From: Desulfobacterales bacterium
GTDB taxonomy: Bacteria; Desulfobacterota; Desulfobacteria; Desulfobacterales; JAFDCJ01
Reading direction: 5' to 3'
Assembly (NCBI GenBank): GCA_029939875.1
Contig: JAOZSC010000064.1
Span: forward strand, 1 to 9,769
DNA length: 9,769 nucleotides
The notes below the pieces were generated by a model. The model worked only from the letters and a program-made list of their open reading frames with translations, had not been told where the DNA came from and did not search any database. This document shows positions 1 through 5,879 of the stretch, in pieces. Position 1 is the first letter of the stretch; every line of letters begins with the position of its first letter. The translations under genes were made by a program, and so were the position numbers.

Positions 1-27
1 CGGCTGGATGAGAAGCACATCAGGCAT
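1..27 (-). CDS. Start of a probable cobalamin-binding/radical SAM protein, cut by the window edge
   Basis: Reading the minus strand from an ATG at 27-25 gives nine codons, MPDVLLIQP, before the window ends. The pattern DVLLIQPP is a common opening of B12-binding-domain radical SAM proteins, where it forms the first strand of the Rossmann-like cobalamin-binding fold. This is recognition from a very short peptide. No clear Shine-Dalgarno sequence lies upstream; the preceding bases are the purine-rich edge of a 7-bp repeat array. It would lie downstream of the broken mutY in the same orientation. The start, and even the existence of the gene, cannot be settled without sequence to the left. Confidence 0.35.
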
Positions 28-39
28 GGTTTTCGCTTT

Positions 40-88
40 TCGTTACTCTTTACTTGTTACTCGTCACTCGTCACTTGTCACTCGTATT
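40..88. repeat. Degenerate 7-bp tandem repeat array, consensus TYGTYAC
   Basis: Six consecutive 7-bp units are readable on the plus strand: TCGTTAC (40-46), TCTTTAC, TTGTTAC, TCGTCAC, TCGTCAC and TTGTCAC (75-81), with a decayed seventh at 82-88. The array spans the gap between the putative radical SAM gene and mutY, and it overlaps the last codons and stop of the mutY remnant (stop complement at 71-73). It has no dyad symmetry or spacers. Three other arrays in the window have the same period but different units. Confidence 0.8.
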
Positions 89-795
89 GTACTGTTTGAG
101 TTTGCCGATAAATTTATGATTGGCCTTGGGCAGCGGATAGTCATTGAGCTCGTCAAGCTTGATCCAGCGATGGCTAATAGGGCCATTTAGCTGTATCCGT
201 CCGGAAACATAGGAGCAACAGAAAACATCCATGTCAATTTTAAAATGCGTGTAGGCGTGTTTGATCCTGTCCAGGCGTGCATCTATCCGGACGGCAAGAT
301 TGACTTCTTCTTTAATTTCCCTGATACAGGCTCTTTGATGGTATTCAGGCGAGCCAGCACACGTTTGACATTGCCATCCACCACCGGGTAGGGTTTCCCG
401 AAGGCCAGGCTCAACACGGCGGCGGCAATGTAATCGCCGACTCCGGCCAGTTTGCGAAAATCTTCCCATCGATCGGGGATGACACCATGGTGTTCTTTTA
501 AAACCATGCCAGCCGCCCGGTGAAGATTCCGGGCGCGGGCATAGTAGCCCAAGCCTTCCCAGGCTTTTAAAACCTCTTGTAAATCCGCCCGGGCCAAATG
601 CTCAAGCTTTCCAAAGTGCTGTAAAAACTTGTGGTAGTATGGGATCACCGTATTGACCTGGGTTTGCTGCAGCATGACCTCGGAAACCCAGATGCAGTAA
701 GGATCACAGGTTCTCCTCCAGGGCAGGTCGCGATGATTTGCATCGTACCACTCAATTAACACCCGGCGCAAAGAGCGGATTTGTTTTTTATTCAT
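71..795 (-). pseudogene. mutY: A/G-specific adenine glycosylase MutY, broken by internal deletion and frameshift
   Basis: MutY removes adenine mispaired with 8-oxoguanine. The start used is ATG at 795-793, overlapping the YyaL stop in ATGAATAA. From there residues 1-150 match the catalytic domain: acid-base Glu39 in VSEVMLQQTQV, the helix-hairpin-helix LAGVGDYIAAA near 117-127, and catalytic Asp140 in VVDGNVKRV. Around 331-348 homology jumps to another reading frame and to the C-terminal NUDIX-like 8-oxoG-recognition domain (ACIREIKEE, then HAYTHFKIDMDVF and YPLPKANHKFI), ending at 71. The original frame stops at 283. The four-cysteine iron-sulfur loop, the interdomain linker and the first half of the NUDIX box are all absent, so this is a deletion and not a single-base frameshift. 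MutY is usually about 350 residues, which implies loss of very roughly 120. The product is probably non-functional; misassembly is the alternative. Confidence 0.85.
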
Positions 796-2623
796 TTTCC
801 CGACCCGGTTGCAGGAGTAAATCAAGGGCACACAAAAAATAAGTAAATGCCTGGGGTTGGGATTTCACCGTGCCGGCAAAGGCACGCAACTGGGCCTGAG
901 CCAGGCTTTCCCACTGTGCGTCAGAGGTCAGACTGGAAAAGTGCACCAGGTTGAAAAAGGCAACGGAGTTTGCCGATGGTATCGCTCCATCATACAACTC
1001 CTTGGGGCGCACCGGCAGGTCGGTACTGTTGTTGGCAGTGGTGAAAAATCCGCCCTTTTCATCATCCCAGAAATCCTGGTTCATTTTTTTCTGCAGCGCG
1101 GCGGCTTTGTCGGCATACGTCTGGTCAGTGGTGGTTTGATAAAGGCTTAAAAGACCGTTGACTAAAAACGCATAGTCAGCAGCGTGGGCTTGCACCGCCA
1201 GCTGGCCGTCTCTGAACCGGTGAAAAAGGCGGCCGTTTTTATCCCGCATTTTTGACAGGATAAATTCAGCGGCCTTGCGGGCGGCGCTTTCATATTCGGG
1301 TCGGTTCAAGACACGTGCTCCCAGGGCCAGGGCCGCGATCATCAGACCGTTCCAGTCAGTCAGTATTTTATCATCTTTTAAGGGGTTGATCCGTTTTTTT
1401 CGCTCATCAAATAACTGCCCCCGGATTCTATTCCATTCTTTTTCAAGTTGTGCTTCCGGCAGGCCCAGTTTCTGAGCCCATTTTGCTAACGAAGCGGTCA
1501 AATGCAGGATGTTGGCACCGGTTTTTTTCCGGCTGGCTTCATCGATAAAATTTCCCTCCGGGCTCAACCGTAATATCGTTTCCCACCTTTGAGCGTTTTC
1601 ATCGGCCAGTATGCGGCGAAATTCCGTTGTCGTCCAAACATAAAATTTACCTTCCTCACCTTCGCTGTCGGCGTCTTCGGCCGAGTAAAAGGCGCCTTCG
1701 GTGGCGGTCATATCCCGCAGCACGTAGGTGAAGATGTCCTGCGCCGTTGCAGCATACAAAGGGTTTTTTGAAATCTGGTAAGCTTCCAGGTAAGCTGTGG
1801 CAATCAGTGCCTGATCGTAGAGCATTTTTTCGAAATGAGGTAAAAGCCATTTCGCATCGGTGGAATAGCGATGAAAACCGAAGCCCACATGATCCCAGAT
1901 TCCTCCCAGGCGCATGGCGGTTAATGTTTTCTGTACCATTTCCAGTGCGTTTGAATCCCCGTTGCGATGGTAGCAACGCAGCAGGAAAAGCAGCCGGTGG
2001 GGAGACGGAAACTTGGGGGCGGACTCAAATCCCCCGTGCTGGGGATCAAATCCCTGCTTGACCTGTTGATACGTCTGGTCCAGAACGGATACATCAAGTC
2101 CATCAGCCGCATCAAACGCAAAGGCGCGGTCCAGGCTGGCGGCAATGCTGCCGGCTGATTCCTCGATTTTTTGTTTCTGGGTTTCCCAGATCTTTTTTAC
2201 CTGCAGGCAGATATCGATCAGACCGGCCCGACCGATACGGCTGCGTTTGGGTAGATAGGTGGCGGCAAAAAAAGGTTTTTTATCCGGGGTCATAAAAATG
2301 CTCAACGGCCAGCCACCGCTTCCGGTCACCATTTGACAGGCAGCCATATAGACCGCGTCTATGTCCGGGCGCTCTTCGCGGTCCACTTTAATGCAGACAA
2401 AGGTGTCATTGAGGTATCCAGCCGTTTCTTCATCTTCAAAGGACTCTTTTTCCATCACATGGCACCAGTGGCAGGTGGCGTAGCCGATGGAAAGGAAAAT
2501 GAGTTTGTTTTCCGCTTTGGCCCGCGCGAAGGTTTCAGCGCACCAGGGGTGCCAGTCCACCGGATTGTGAGCATGCTGCAGCAGATAGGGACTTTTTTCA
2601 TGGATGAGTTGGTTGGGGGGCAT
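788..2623 (-). CDS. DUF255/YyaL (SSP411-like) thioredoxin-domain protein, C-terminally shortened
   Basis: This is a member of the YyaL/spermatogenesis-associated-protein-20 family: an N-terminal thioredoxin-like domain (DUF255) joined to an (alpha/alpha)6 barrel resembling N-acylglucosamine epimerases. The biochemical role is not established. Family signatures are [19 protein letters not shown] at residues 6-24, the redox motif CHWC at 51-54, [13 protein letters not shown], and GGWPLSIF. The ATG at 2623 was chosen because homologues begin about there and GGAG lies six bases upstream; an in-frame ATG at 2683 would add 20 residues that look like another protein. The chain is 611 residues against roughly 670-700 for the family. 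It stops just after [11 protein letters not shown], where homologues continue with a PSREIVIVG-like strand and a final domain ending in a conserved Cys pair. The stop overlaps the mutY start by 8 bp. Confidence 0.85.
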   Translation of the reverse strand: MPPNQLIHEKSPYLLQHAHNPVDWHPWCAETFARAKAENKLIFLSIGYATCHWCHVMEKESFEDEETAGYLNDTFVCIKVDREERPDIDAVYMAACQMVTGSGGWPLSIFMTPDKKPFFAATYLPKRSRIGRAGLIDICLQVKKIWETQKQKIEESAGSIAASLDRAFAFDAADGLDVSVLDQTYQQVKQGFDPQHGGFESAPKFPSPHRLLFLLRCYHRNGDSNALEMVQKTLTAMRLGGIWDHVGFGFHRYSTDAKWLLPHFEKMLYDQALIATAYLEAYQISKNPLYAATAQDIFTYVLRDMTATEGAFYSAEDADSEGEEGKFYVWTTTEFRRILADENAQRWETILRLSPEGNFIDEASRKKTGANILHLTASLAKWAQKLGLPEAQLEKEWNRIRGQLFDERKKRINPLKDDKILTDWNGLMIAALALGARVLNRPEYESAARKAAEFILSKMRDKNGRLFHRFRDGQLAVQAHAADYAFLVNGLLSLYQTTTDQTYADKAAALQKKMNQDFWDDEKGGFFTTANNSTDLPVRPKELYDGAIPSANSVAFFNLVHFSSLTSDAQWESLAQAQLRAFAGTVKSQPQAFTYFLCALDLLLQPGRENE

Positions 2624-2767
2624 GGTTGGCTCCGGTATTTCCCGGTAGAAGCGAAACGGGTGCGGCTGGTTTTCCCAGTCCATGTATTCCGCGGACCTGG
2701 CATAACGATGCTCATGATGCTTGGTTTCTTCGTGGTAGCGCGCAATGGACTGAAATGCATCTGTATT
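2624..2767 (-). pseudogene. Probable N-terminal remnant of a SagB-type dehydrogenase (nitroreductase superfamily)
   Basis: Directly after the nitroreductase stop, the same minus-strand frame stays open for 48 codons and runs without a stop into YyaL. It encodes [20 protein letters not shown] followed by [19 protein letters not shown]. The pairing of YHExTKH with a later LDWxNxPxPFKxY and a proline-rich tail is what I recognise as the N-terminus of SagB/ThcOx-family dehydrogenases. No normal start codon precedes the motif, and the catalytic FMN-binding domain is missing. The simplest reading is that a deletion removed most of a SagB-type gene and joined its first segment to the YyaL start. If translation used the ATG at 2683, the last 20 residues would be a YyaL extension. 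The call rests on motif memory, not on an alignment. Confidence 0.5.
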
Positions 2768-3319
2768 TTAGTGTCCGAAGGTGTTGCTGTGGGTAAAGTC
2801 CCCCACCTCCCGTCGCTTGGGCGCCGAGGTTTCTTTGGCGGGATAACCCAGTGGGATCAGGACCGCCAGTTCATAGCCCGCCGGCACCTGCAGCACTTCT
2901 TTGGCTCTGTCCTGGTCGAACAGCCCCACCATCACCGTTCCCAGCCCGAGGCTGGTGGCAGTCAGGCACAGGTTCTCGCAAGCGATGCCCAGGTCGAACA
3001 TGAACCAGTCGCCGAATTTCGTGGTGACCTGGCTTTTATAGTAGCCTGAGGACTCCAGTTTGCCGCACACCGCCAGTAGCACGGGGGCCTGAACAATAGC
3101 TTTTGCTGCCGGCTGGCCTTTGGGGGGCAGGGTGGCCTGAAGCTTTTGCTTGACGGCAGCGTCTTTGATGACGATAATTTCCCAGCACTGGGTGTTGGCC
3201 CAGGATGGCGCCCATTTGACCGCTTCAAGGACAGTGTTTAATTTGTCATCGGGTACCGGTGTTTCTTCATACTTGCGGACGCTTCTTCTGGTTTTGATGA
3301 TCTCCATGAATGACTGCAT
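2768..3319 (-). CDS. Nitroreductase family protein (FMN-dependent oxidoreductase)
   Basis: A 183-residue, apparently complete nitroreductase-fold protein, expected to be a cytoplasmic FMN enzyme using NAD(P)H on an unknown substrate. Motifs include [17 protein letters not shown] at 11-27 (the FMN-phosphate-binding arginines), [15 protein letters not shown] at 37-51, the helix [20 protein letters not shown] at 108-127 and VLIPLGYP at 153-160. The ATG at 3319 is preferred because GGGAG lies nine bases upstream; in-frame ATGs further upstream (3421, 3349) lack a ribosome site and fall in or near the terminator of the neighbouring gene. The gene sits downstream of the selenoprotein terminator and upstream of the SagB-like remnant. 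It may have its own promoter, but none is convincing. Confidence 0.9.
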   Translation of the reverse strand: MQSFMEIIKTRRSVRKYEETPVPDDKLNTVLEAVKWAPSWANTQCWEIIVIKDAAVKQKLQATLPPKGQPAAKAIVQAPVLLAVCGKLESSGYYKSQVTTKFGDWFMFDLGIACENLCLTATSLGLGTVMVGLFDQDRAKEVLQVPAGYELAVLIPLGYPAKETSAPKRREVGDFTHSNTFGH

Positions 3320-3376
3320 GCGTTGTTTCTCCCTTGGTTGAGTATCCATCTGGATGCGGGGTGCTGGGGTAGGTGT

Positions 3377-3409
3377 AAAAAAAAGGCAACACCAGTTGGT
3401 GTTGCCTTT
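3377..3409 (-). terminator. Rho-independent terminator of the HesB-like selenoprotein gene
   Basis: A perfect 12-bp inverted repeat, AAAGGCAACACC and GGTGTTGCCTTT (3382-3393 and 3398-3409), encloses a 4-base loop. On the minus strand the stem is followed by eight consecutive T residues (complement of 3377-3384). It begins about 25 bases past the selenoprotein stop at 3434, so it ends that transcript and separates it from the nitroreductase. Confidence 0.92.
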
Positions 3410-3433
3410 ACAATATACCAAAATTATTACTGA

Positions 3434-3739
3434 TCAGCCACAGCCGCCCCCGCAGCTCGAACAGCTCGCGCCGAAATCGATTCCCGAGGTGATTTTAAAC
3501 CCATACCCTAAAAAATCGACTTTCACGGGTTTGGCTTTTTCATAGAAATTTTTATCCACAATAAATTTAAATCCGTTAATCTCGTACAAATTGTCCGTTT
3601 CTTTGGGCTCATCCAGAGCCATCGCCAGTGACGGACCGCCTCACCCGCCTTCATTGAGAAATATACGGATCGGCGAAACTTCGCGATCCTTAAAATATTC
3701 AGCTATTTGTTGACTGGCTGCTTCGGTTACTTCCACCAT
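3434..3739 (-). CDS. HesB/IscA-like selenoprotein (UGA read as selenocysteine)
   Basis: The reading frame from ATG at 3739 to TGA at 3434 has 101 residues if the in-frame TGA at 3643-3641 is decoded as selenocysteine (residue 33). Upstream it reads MVEVTEAASQQIAEYF and IRIFLNEGG; downstream GGPSLAMALDEP, then a beta-rich A-type-carrier body, ending in the cysteine cluster CSSCGGGC. Homology is continuous across the TGA, and residue 33 falls where HesB/IscA proteins have their first conserved cysteine (GGCxG). HesB-like selenoproteins with a GGU motif are a described bacterial family. A strong AAGGAGG lies five bases before the ATG. The internal Met at 3622 has no comparable site and would lose the key residue. 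Iron-sulfur or metal carriage is inferred from the family; the exact function is unknown. The gene is a stand-alone unit with its own promoter and terminator. Confidence 0.92.
3606..3643 (-). promoter_or_regulatory. Candidate bacterial SECIS element with its UGA codon
   Basis: The UGA is at 3643-3641. On the mRNA a hairpin GGCUC-UGGAU-GAGCC (3620-3606) begins 20 bases after it: a perfect 5-bp stem with a 5-base loop that has G at its second and third positions. The loop starts 25 bases after the UGA, inside the spacing usually quoted for bacterial SECIS elements (about 16-37). A second, lower pairing CCGU/ACGG may extend it. The hairpin overlaps the conserved ALDEP codons. SelB would bind here to bring Sec-tRNA. 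Structure was judged by eye only. Confidence 0.7.
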
Positions 3740-3814
3740 GACATCCTCCTTGAGATAAGATATGATCGACGCGATTCGACCGGCGGGAATTGATCAGATC
3801 GCCAAAACAATTTA

Positions 3815-3843
3815 ATGTTAATAACGCGAACCGGATTTGTCAA
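3815..3843 (-). promoter_or_regulatory. Sigma-70-like promoter for the HesB-like selenoprotein gene
   Basis: On the minus strand a perfect -35 TTGACA (3843-3838) is followed after exactly 17 bases by TAACAT (3820-3815), four of six matches to the -10 consensus. The predicted start of transcription is near 3808, giving a leader of about 70 bases before the ATG at 3739. It lies in the gap after the macro-domain gene, which fits an independent transcript. Confidence 0.65.
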
Positions 3844-3894
3844 TGGTTAAAATTGAAGAATCGGACTGGCCGCCAAAGACCATCTAACTGCGGC

Positions 3895-4419
3895 CTAACG
3901 CAGGGATTGCAGGTAATTTTCATAGACCCGGTAGTTTTTTTCAGAAAAAAGCATGAAAATCACTTTTTCAATCGCTGCTTTTGCGGACATAAATTCGATC
4001 GCGGTGTCCAGCGCGATTTTGCAGGCCTGTTTGATGGGGTACCTGTAAACCCCACAGCTTATGGCCGGAAATGCAATCGAGGCAATGCCGTTGTCAATGG
4101 CCAGCTGCAGGCAGTTGCGGTAGCAGGCGGTCAAAAGCGTTTTGTCCTTGGGTTTTGCGCTGTACACGGGGCCCACCGTATGAATGACGTAGCGGGCCAC
4201 CAGGTGATAGCCGCCGGTTATCCTGGCCTCGCCGGTGGGACAACCGCCCAGGGTGCGGCACTCGGCCAGCAGTTCGGGGCCGGCAGCCCGATGGATGGCG
4301 CCGTCCACCCCTCCTCCGCCCAGCAGTGACGTGTTGGCGGCATTGACGATGGCGTCCGCATCGCAGCGGGTGATATCCCCCTGGGCGATTTCGATTTTGT
4401 CAAGGATTTTGCTGTTCAT
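3895..4419 (-). CDS. Macro-domain protein, YmdB-like O-acetyl-ADP-ribose deacetylase
   Basis: A 174-residue single macro domain, predicted to bind ADP-ribose and hydrolyse O-acetyl-ADP-ribose or remove ADP-ribose from proteins. Visible motifs are GDIT at 14-17, IVNAANTSLLGGGGVDGAIH at 24-43 (the YmdB/MacroD-type loop that holds the distal ribose and contains the catalytic Asp), ARYVIHTVGPVY at 75-86 and FPAISCGVYRYP at 117-128, the diphosphate-binding loop. The ATG at 4419 is chosen because it sits just before the conserved first strand and has AGGAAGAGGAG upstream. The frame stays open back to 4545, but that part is a repeat-rich stretch with no ribosome site. FmdB is the upstream gene on the strand, 216 bases away; no promoter was recognised between them. 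Confidence 0.92.
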   Translation of the reverse strand: MNSKILDKIEIAQGDITRCDADAIVNAANTSLLGGGGVDGAIHRAAGPELLAECRTLGGCPTGEARITGGYHLVARYVIHTVGPVYSAKPKDKTLLTACYRNCLQLAIDNGIASIAFPAISCGVYRYPIKQACKIALDTAIEFMSAKAAIEKVIFMLFSEKNYRVYENYLQSLR

Positions 4420-4463
4420 GGCTCCTCTTCCTGTTTTGCGCTGGTTATGTTGAATATGATGTG

Positions 4464-4499
4464 GTTGATTAAGTTGATTGGGTTGATTGGGTTGATTGA
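4464..4499. repeat. Four-unit 9-bp tandem repeat, GTTGATTGG
   Basis: Four consecutive 9-bp units: GTTGATTAA (4464-4472), GTTGATTGG, GTTGATTGG and GTTGATTGA (4491-4499). They lie 45 bases upstream of the macro-domain start. Because the unit is a multiple of three, it keeps the macro-domain frame open on the minus strand, where it would encode repeated Asn-Gln-Pro. No protein function is claimed for it. Confidence 0.85.
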
Positions 4500-4543
4500 G
4501 TCGCCTAAACCACATGGTCAAGCGATGCAACACAATCATTAAC

Positions 4544-4578
4544 ATTCCGCATTCCCCATTCCGACTTCCGAATTCAAT
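4544..4578. repeat. Degenerate 7-bp tandem repeat array, consensus ATTCCGM
   Basis: Five adjacent 7-bp units in the fmdB-macro gap: ATTCCGC, ATTCCCC, ATTCCGA, CTTCCGA and a decayed ATTCAAT. There are no spacers or inverted symmetry. It is one of three arrays packed between 4464 and 4632. Confidence 0.75.
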
Positions 4579-4604
4579 ACCTTCCAGTCCAAATTTTTTT
4601 ATGT

Positions 4605-4632
4605 CTTACCTTTCACCATTAACCTTTTTCCT
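4605..4632. repeat. Degenerate 7-bp tandem repeat array, consensus TTMACCT
   Basis: Four adjacent 7-bp units end just short of the fmdB stop: CTTACCT, TTCACCA, TTAACCT and TTTTCCT. The pyrimidine-rich composition makes this the least certain of the four arrays, since some matches would be expected from composition alone, but the ACC core repeats at exact 7-base steps. Confidence 0.55.
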
Positions 4633-4635
4633 TTT

Positions 4636-5130
4636 TTATAAATCATATAGCTTTTCATCTCTTTTCGGAGGGGGCCGCCGGACTTTTTTGGCCCCTGCCT
4701 TTTTTCCCGGCGGCACGAATGGTTCTTCATCCTCCAGGAGGTCTCCCATTTCAGTCTCAATGGCATCCGGGTCCTCGCCGGCTTCCATCCGCTTGAGTGC
4801 CTCCTGCATGCCGGCGCCAAGTTCGAGCCCGGTCATATCCGTGAGTTTGCGCATCAGATCGGCCGCCTGGCGTGGGTCGTCCTCGTTGATTTTGTCGGCT
4901 TCACCGGCCAACATCTGCATGGCTTTTTCCATCTTGCTTTCATCAAAGGGCAGATCATCCATATCCTCGTTTTCCGAGGCTTTGCCGGTAATTGAAAAAG
5001 CCGACATCTGTCGCGAGAGTGTCCGGGTTTCGCATTTGGGACATGTCGGTTTTTTTGTGGTGTTGACAGTTTTGGAAAAAAAATTAAAGATTGTGTTGCA
5101 GTTCTGGCAGTAAAATTCGTAAATCGGCAT
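4636..5130 (-). CDS. FmdB-family zinc-ribbon protein with long acidic C-terminal extension
   Basis: The N-terminus MPIYEFYCQNC is the hallmark of FmdB-family regulatory/zinc-ribbon proteins, with two CxxC knuckles at Cys8/Cys11 and Cys30/Cys33 likely to hold one zinc. At 164 residues it is longer than the usual 70-110. The extra part, about 55-145, is acidic and probably helical (KMEKAMQMLAGEADKINEDD, then RQAADLMRKLTDMTGLELG), and the tail 146-160 is Lys/Pro-rich. I recognise this long form from deltaproteobacteria. The molecular function is unknown; the family is named after a gene near formamidase/amidase operons. AGGAG lies a few bases before the ATG at 5130, and a perfect consensus promoter lies about 80 bases upstream. 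It is transcribed divergently from ndk. Confidence 0.88.
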   Translation of the reverse strand: MPIYEFYCQNCNTIFNFFSKTVNTTKKPTCPKCETRTLSRQMSAFSITGKASENEDMDDLPFDESKMEKAMQMLAGEADKINEDDPRQAADLMRKLTDMTGLELGAGMQEALKRMEAGEDPDAIETEMGDLLEDEEPFVPPGKKAGAKKVRRPPPKRDEKLYDL

Positions 5131-5211
5131 GCTCGCTCCTGATCAGGCAATTTGATTCCATTTCATTTTTAACCAATGCTCGTTACATATACATCATTCC
5201 AGTTAATTAAA

Positions 5212-5240
5212 ATTATAAAATTTGACCATTTCTTTGTCAA
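5212..5240 (-). promoter_or_regulatory. Perfect-consensus sigma-70 promoter for fmdB
   Basis: On the minus strand TTGACA (5240-5235) and TATAAT (5217-5212) are both exact consensus hexamers with exactly 17 bases between them, in an A/T-rich gap. Transcription should start near 5205 and give a leader of about 75 bases before the fmdB ATG at 5130. No operator-like palindrome was noticed overlapping it. Confidence 0.85.
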
Positions 5241-5295
5241 CTGTATAAGCGCAATGGTGTTCAGTGCATTGTCGAAAAAGAGATACATCAAACGA

Positions 5296-5316
5296 CGGAC
5301 AATGGACAACGGACCT
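5296..5316. repeat. Short 7-bp tandem repeat, CGGACAA
   Basis: Three adjacent units, CGGACAA, TGGACAA and CGGACCT, lie in the fmdB-ndk intergenic region (5131-5424). Apart from this repeat and the fmdB promoter I see no gene in that roughly 290-base gap. The open frames crossing it lack ribosome sites and recognisable protein sequence. Confidence 0.6.
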
Positions 5317-5424
5317 TTTCCAGTTGTTGACTTGCCGACCGGCTTTTGTTATGCCATCCGGGTAAATTAAACCGCAACTATGCAAGGTTGAGGGTAAAAT
5401 TGATACGGAAAGGATTTTAACACC

Positions 5425-5838
5425 ATGCAAAGAACACTGTCGATAATCAAACCCGATGGGGTCCGGCGCGGTCTCGTCGGTGAGGTGGCCGGTCGGCTTG
5501 AGAAGCAGGGCCTGAACATCGTGGCCATGAAGATGCTGCATATGACCAAAAAGCAGGCTGAAGGTTTTTATGCCGTTCACAGGGAGCAGCCGTTTTTTGA
5601 GAGCCTGACCGACTTCATGAGCTCAGGGCCTGCGGTGGTCATGGTTCTTGAAGCCGACGATGTGATTGCCCGCTATCGTGAACTGATGGGGGCCACCGAT
5701 TGCCGGGAAGCTGCCGAGGGAACCATCCGCCGGGACCTGGCCACCGATATCGAAAAAAATGTGGTGCACGGTTCCGACTCCCCGGAAACGGCCGCTTTTG
5801 AAATCGCGTATTTTTTCAACCAGCTTGAAATTGTTTGA
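5425..5838 (+). CDS. ndk: Nucleoside diphosphate kinase
   Basis: This cytoplasmic enzyme transfers the gamma phosphate from ATP to other nucleoside diphosphates through a phosphohistidine. The 137-residue chain is of normal length. The phospho-acceptor is His115 in [12 protein letters not shown]. Other nucleotide-site residues are in place: Lys9 (KPD), Tyr49, Arg85, Thr91, Arg102 and Asn112. AAAGGA lies ten bases before the ATG at 5425. It heads a plus-strand pair with trmJ, whose ATG follows the ndk stop by 41 bases. Only a weak upstream promoter candidate could be found (see rejected items). Nothing odd is seen in the protein. Confidence 0.97.
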   Translation: MQRTLSIIKPDGVRRGLVGEVAGRLEKQGLNIVAMKMLHMTKKQAEGFYAVHREQPFFESLTDFMSSGPAVVMVLEADDVIARYRELMGATDCREAAEGTIRRDLATDIEKNVVHGSDSPETAAFEIAYFFNQLEIV

Positions 5839-5879
5839 TACGCTCAATTCAGGTAGAATGCAGCCTTAAGTGTTTACGG

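Noticed and set aside
3434..3622. A 62-residue gene starting at the internal Met of the HesB-like frame
   Set aside because: It lacks a ribosome site and misses the conserved N-terminal half, which is present in the same frame upstream of the TGA.
3625..3640. Alternative hairpin CCGUC-ACUGGC-GAUGG just after the UGA
   Set aside because: Its loop begins only 11 bases after the UGA, closer than usual for a SECIS, and it has a G-U pair; the downstream GGCUC hairpin fits better.
3882..3905. CTGCG/CGCAG inverted repeat at the macro-domain stop as a terminator
   Set aside because: The stem is only 5 bp, overlaps the stop codon and has no T-tract on the minus strand.
4464..4632. Repeat cluster considered as a CRISPR array or attachment site
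   Set aside because: Units are 7-9 bp with no spacers and no nearby cas, integrase or tRNA gene.
4675..4713. Inverted repeat CCGCCGG/CCGGCGG with T-rich loop, terminator-like
   Set aside because: It lies inside the fmdB coding end, where Lys, Pro and Gly codons produce such composition, and no T-run follows the stem on the minus strand.
5327..5355. Possible ndk promoter TTGACT with TATGCC 17 bases later
   Set aside because: The -10 matches only about half of the consensus and the leader would be long; too weak to annotate.
5203..5580. Minus-strand 125-codon frame across the fmdB-ndk gap
   Set aside because: It is largely antisense to ndk, has no recognisable protein features and contains the fmdB promoter.
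5835..5879. TTG start for trmJ overlapping the ndk stop
   Set aside because: The added 15 residues do not resemble the family and there is no ribosome site.
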